A DNA stretch of 64,000 bases from Achromobacter sp. HZ34. Its GTDB lineage: Bacteria; Pseudomonadota; Gammaproteobacteria; Burkholderiales; Burkholderiaceae_B. The notes below the pieces were generated by a model. It was given only the letters and a program-made list of their open reading frames with translations. It searched no databases and was not told the DNA's origin. Made by a program: the position numbers and the translations under genes. Numbering within the stretch: the first letter of the stretch is position 1; every line of letters begins with the position of its first letter. Below are positions 60,966 through 64,000 of the stretch, in pieces. Where the stretch lies: NCBI RefSeq assembly GCF_002209485.1, contig NZ_NJIX01000004.1, positions 620,001-684,000 of the forward strand. The letters are read 5' to 3'.

Positions 60966-61754
60966 ATGGCTACTTCCGACCCCACCTACTGGTCGGCGGC
61001 TGAGCGCCGCGAGACCTATCTGATCGGCCAGGTGTTCTCCGTGACCCTGCTGCTGGTCTTCTGTGCGCAAGCGGTCAATCTGTGGGGCCTGGACCTGATC
61101 GTGGCGCGCTGGTTCTACGACGCCCAGGCGCACCAGTTTCCCTATCGCGCCTCGCGTGCCCTGGAGATACTCGGCCACCGGCTGGTGCTGGTGGTGCCCG
61201 TGGGCGTGGCGATGGTGGCGGCGGGCGCCGCCGTGGCCAGCCGCTGGCTGCCGGCACTGCGGCCGTGGCGGGGGATGCTGTGGGCCACGGCCCTGACCTG
61301 TGCGCTGGGGCAGGTGGTCATTTCGCATCTCAAGCATTACACCGCGCTGCCACGGCCCTACGACCTGAGCATGTTCGGCGGCTATGCGTCGTATCCCCAG
61401 CACTTCTGGGCTGCCAGCCGGCGCGAAGCCGGCGGCGCCTTGCCCAGTGGGCATGCGGGTGCGGGCTACGCCTTGCTGTCGCTGTACTTCGCCGGCTGGG
61501 CGGCGGGGCGCTCCTTGTGGCGTTGGGCCGGCCTGGCCATCGGCATCGTGGCGGGCGTCGGCTTTTCGCTGGTGCGTATCGCCCAGGGCGCCCACTTCCT
61601 CAGCCAGACCCTGTGGTCCGCCGCCATCATGTGGCTGCTGGCCAGCCTGTTGTTCTACCGGCTGCTGGTTCAGCCCAAGAGCAGGCCGGGCAGCCATAAA
61701 GAAAAAGCCGGCACGTATGTGACCAGGGCCAACGCCGCCAACAGCGCGCCGTAG
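60966..61754 (+). CDS. PAP2-family membrane phosphatase
   Basis: This 262-aa membrane phosphatase has about five or six hydrophobic segments and the three PAP2 motifs: KHYTALPRPYD, PSGHAGAGYALLSLYFAG, and SLVRIAQGAHFLSQTL with the catalytic histidine. Members dephosphorylate phosphatidic acid, undecaprenyl pyrophosphate or lipid A. The substrate is unknown. The last 28 codons are antisense to the 3' end of the DctM gene (overlap 61670-61754), and the C-terminal tail QPKSRPGSHKEKAG is hydrophilic and not family-like. Confidence 0.88.
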   Translation: MATSDPTYWSAAERRETYLIGQVFSVTLLLVFCAQAVNLWGLDLIVARWFYDAQAHQFPYRASRALEILGHRLVLVVPVGVAMVAAGAAVASRWLPALRPWRGMLWATALTCALGQVVISHLKHYTALPRPYDLSMFGGYASYPQHFWAASRREAGGALPSGHAGAGYALLSLYFAGWAAGRSLWRWAGLAIGIVAGVGFSLVRIAQGAHFLSQTLWSAAIMWLLASLLFYRLLVQPKSRPGSHKEKAGTYVTRANAANSAP

Positions 61755-62953
61755 AAAGGCCAGATCGTCCGCATCACCGTTCCCACGGACACCTGGCCGA
61801 TGGCGCAGCCCACGAACTGGGTGGTGCCTACGGGCGGTGTGTTCAGGCCCAGGGCGCAGTTCAGCAGCATGACCATGCCGAACTGCACCGGCCCCATGCC
61901 GTACTGCATGCAGATGGGCAGGAAGATGGGCGTGCAGATGAGGATGGTCGCCGCCATGTCCAGGAAAGTGCCCAGCAGGAACAGCACGATATTGACCATC
62001 AAAAAGATGGCCCACGGACTGGTGGAGATGGACGCCAGCAGGACGCCGGTCTTTTCGGCCACGCCATAGAAGCTGATCAGATAGCCGAACGTGGCCGAGA
62101 TGCCGATCAGCAGCAACACCACGCCCGTCGTCTTGACCGCCTTGGCGGCGGCCCGCACGAACTGGTCGAAGCTCAGCGAGCGATAGACGAACAGGGTCAG
62201 GGCCAGGGCATAGAGCACCGCCACCGCCGCCGATTCCGTGGCGGTGAATACGCCGCTGAGGATGCCGGCGATGATCAGCACCACCACGAACAGGCCCGGC
62301 AGGGCGGCGACCAGCGAACGCAGCACCATGTGCCAGCCGGGAAAGGTGCCGGCGGGATAGCCGCGCTTGCGTGCCACGAAATAGGCGGCGGCCAGATTGC
62401 ACAGCGTCAGGATCACGGCGGGCACCACGCCCGCGGCGATCAACGCGGCGATGGAAACCTTGCCGCCCGCGGCCAGCGTGTAGATGATGATGTTGTGGCT
62501 GGTCGGCATCAGCGCGCCGACCAAGGCCGCATGGGTGGTGACGTTGACGGCGTAATCGGCGTGATAGCCCTCGCGTTTCATCATCGGGATCATCACCGAT
62601 CCCATCGCCGACACGTCGGCCACGGGCGAACCGGAGACGCCGCCGAACAGCGTGCAGGCCACCACATTGGACATGCCCAGGCCGCCGCGTACGTGGCCCA
62701 CCAGCGACTTGGCGAACGCCACGATGCGGTCGGCGATGCCGCCGTACAGCATCAGCTCGCCGGTGAAGATGAAAAAGGGAATGGCCAGGAAGGAAAAGGC
62801 GTTCATGCCCGAGGTCATCTGCTGGAAGGCCACCGCGATGGGCAGGTCTTCGTACATGATGGCCGAGATGGACGCCAGGCCGATGGCGAAGGCCACCGGC
62901 ACGCCGATGACCAGGAAGCCCATGAAGGCGACGGAAAGCAGAGTCAGTGCCAT
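61670..62953 (-). CDS. dctM: TRAP transporter large permease subunit (DctM)
   Basis: This 427-aa polytopic permease has about 12 hydrophobic helices. Family blocks: VPVAFAIGLASISAIMYEDLP, FSFLAIPFFIFTGELMLYGGIADRIVAFAKSLVGHVRGGLGMSNVVACTLFGGVSGSPVADVSAMGSVMIPMM, GTFLDMAATILICTPIFLPI, and LNTPPVGTTQFVGCAIG. It drives sodium- or proton-coupled uptake of an organic acid delivered by the receptor encoded upstream. It overlaps dctQ by 10 bp at its start and the PAP2 gene by 85 bp at its end. Confidence 0.94.
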   Translation of the reverse strand: MALTLLSVAFMGFLVIGVPVAFAIGLASISAIMYEDLPIAVAFQQMTSGMNAFSFLAIPFFIFTGELMLYGGIADRIVAFAKSLVGHVRGGLGMSNVVACTLFGGVSGSPVADVSAMGSVMIPMMKREGYHADYAVNVTTHAALVGALMPTSHNIIIYTLAAGGKVSIAALIAAGVVPAVILTLCNLAAAYFVARKRGYPAGTFPGWHMVLRSLVAALPGLFVVVLIIAGILSGVFTATESAAVAVLYALALTLFVYRSLSFDQFVRAAAKAVKTTGVVLLLIGISATFGYLISFYGVAEKTGVLLASISTSPWAIFLMVNIVLFLLGTFLDMAATILICTPIFLPICMQYGMGPVQFGMVMLLNCALGLNTPPVGTTQFVGCAIGQVSVGTVMRTIWPFYGALLAALALVTYVPAFSLWLPGLLLG

Positions 62954-63501
62954 GCGGGGACCACCTTTTGATGCCGCAGCAGCGCCACGATGTGTTCAAG
63001 GGAGAAGATGGCGATCAGTCCGCCCGACAGCATGGACGGCACGTATTTCCAGCCTTCCGAGATGCCCAGGTTGGGCATCGTGTAGTCGAGCACGGCGTCG
63101 GCGAGGACGCCGCAATACCAGGCCATGAGCAGGCCGAACAGCAGCACCAGCAGGTGGATGAGGATCTGCAGGCGGCGTTTGTTGGCCGGTGACAGGGCTT
63201 CGATCAACGATTCGAAGCCGATGTGGCCGGCGTCGCGCACACCGACGGCCGCGCCCAGCATGGTGACGTAGAGCACCAGCAGCATGGCGATGCTTTCCGC
63301 CCAGGTGGGCGTGCTGTTAAGGACGTGACGGCCGAAGATTTGCAGCGCGACGGCGGCGATCAGGCACACCAGCCCGGCGACGCTTACCCACATGCAGATG
63401 CGCGCCAGCAGGGCGCAAGCACGGGAGAACACGTCGAGCGGGCCGGCCGCGGCCGGGGCGCCCACGGGGGGCGCGGCGCTTTCCTGGAAACTGGCAGGCA
63501 T
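62944..63501 (-). CDS. dctQ: TRAP transporter small permease subunit (DctQ)
   Basis: This 185-aa protein has four hydrophobic helices and the DctQ pattern AVALQIFGRHVLNSTPTWAESIAMLLVLYVTMLGAAVGVRDAGHIGFESLIEAL. It bridges the receptor and DctM. The ATG at 63501 is chosen: GAGG lies about nine bases upstream, and the longer frame to 63561 adds an atypical Pro/Ala-rich tail. It is the middle gene of a P-Q-M operon. Confidence 0.92.
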   Translation of the reverse strand: MPASFQESAAPPVGAPAAAGPLDVFSRACALLARICMWVSVAGLVCLIAAVALQIFGRHVLNSTPTWAESIAMLLVLYVTMLGAAVGVRDAGHIGFESLIEALSPANKRRLQILIHLLVLLFGLLMAWYCGVLADAVLDYTMPNLGISEGWKYVPSMLSGGLIAIFSLEHIVALLRHQKVVPAWH

Positions 63502-63585
63502 GATGGGACGCCTCTGGCTAGGTTGGGCGAGGGTCGTGGCGCGGCCCGGGAGCGGCGCCACGGGAAGGCAGGCAGGGCAGGGCTG

Positions 63586-64000
63586 CTACTGCGTGTCCTG
63601 GATACGCTTGACCAGGTCCTTCATCTCGGGCGTGGTGACGAAGCGGTCATAGACCGGTTTCATCGCGGCCTGGAAGGAAGCCTTGTCCACCTCCACGATC
63701 TGCGCACCGCCCTTGACCACGATGTCGCGCGACTTCGCTTCACGCTCGTCCCACAGCTTGCGCATATAGGGCACCGAATCGCGCGCGGCCTCGCGCACGA
63801 TCTTCTGCTCGTCGGGCGACAGCTTGTCCCACTGGCGCTTGGAGAACAGCAGGATCTCCGGCGTCATGCTGTGCTCGTCCTGCGAATAGAACTTGGCCAC
63901 CTCGAAGTGATGGGCGCTTTCGTAGCTGGGGATGTTGTTCTCGGCCGCGTCCACCAGGCCGGTCTTCAGCGAGGTGTAGACCTCTCCCATCGACATGGGA
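63586..64000 (-). CDS. dctP: TRAP transporter periplasmic receptor (DctP), N-terminal part beyond the window
   Basis: The C-terminal 138 residues of a DctP-type receptor are present. The end of the window falls within the family motif (P)[67 protein letters not shown], a strongly conserved ligand-binding and dimerisation region. The frame stays open to base 64000. It is the first gene of the TRAP operon. The substrate class is probably a C4-dicarboxylate or related carboxylate, from the family only. Confidence 0.92.
   Translation of the reverse strand, partial: PMSMGEVYTSLKTGLVDAAENNIPSYESAHHFEVAKFYSQDEHSMTPEILLFSKRQWDKLSPDEQKIVREAARDSVPYMRKLWDEREAKSRDIVVKGGAQIVEVDKASFQAAMKPVYDRFVTTPEMKDLVKRIQDTQ

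Overview
The window is GC-rich, densely packed DNA from a betaproteobacterium, most likely Bordetella/Achromobacter-like (Burkholderiales, Alcaligenaceae). This rests on a Bug-type (TctC) periplasmic receptor beside MmgE/PrpD genes, the metG-apbC and tamA-tamB-dcd-decarboxylase gene orders, two TRAP receptors, and a tviB/tviC pair. The species is an inference. No rRNA, tRNA, CRISPR array or intact insertion sequence was seen.

Layout. 1-4.5 kb: a truncated membrane sensor, divergent from a Cache-HAMP-SpoIIE phosphatase coupled to an ABC-type binding protein. 4.6-10.1 kb: a GCS2 ligase, mnmH coupled to a HxlR regulator, a divergent NAD(P)-binding oxidoreductase, and a GlcG/HbpS-like protein divergent from a LysR regulator. 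10.1-14.9 kb: a SecD-P1-head-like exported protein and a PrpD-Bug-PrpD catabolic cluster. 15.1-16.9 kb: a less GC-rich island with an unknown protein that has a disordered N-terminus and a phage-antirepressor-like protein. 17.1-21.4 kb: a GNAT, a monooxygenase-fold protein, two META lipoproteins, and coupled trhO-mtnN. 21.6-31.6 kb: metG, a small membrane protein, apbC, tamA-tamB and dcd. 31.5-39.3 kb: a GNAT, an orphan TRAP receptor, a large TPR protein with an embedded C39-like peptidase domain, an Orn/Lys/Arg decarboxylase and a HI0933-type flavoprotein. 39.3-44.3 kb: a tandem glycine riboswitch and gcvT-gcvH-gcvP. 44.3-49.0 kb: an omega-amino-acid aminotransferase and an MmsA-type dehydrogenase, with a divergent MocR regulator. 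49.1-51.9 kb: an osmC-thyA-folA operon and coq7. 52.0-52.9 kb: a candidate small RNA and a proline-rich unknown protein. 53.1-56.9 kb: tviB-tviC and a phosphohexomutase. 57.3-60.8 kb: an FAD-linked oxidase translationally coupled to a two-component system. 61-64 kb: a PAP2 phosphatase and a TRAP operon cut by the window end.

The clearest functional unit is the glycine cleavage operon. Two glycine aptamers precede a hairpin that buries the gcvT Shine-Dalgarno. The aminotransferase/MmsA/MocR block looks like beta-alanine-type catabolism, but the MmsA homologue has glycine where the catalytic cysteine belongs. MnmH and TrhO are both rhodanese-fold enzymes that modify wobble uridine 34.

The best candidates for undescribed biology are: the 52.0-52.9 kb locus (an sRNA-like transcript with C-rich anti-Shine-Dalgarno stretches next to a proline-rich protein carrying eukaryote-like short linear motifs); the TPR/C39 fusion; the 15-17 kb island with its large inverted repeat; and the MmsA-like protein that lacks its nucleophile. 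None is proven by sequence alone.
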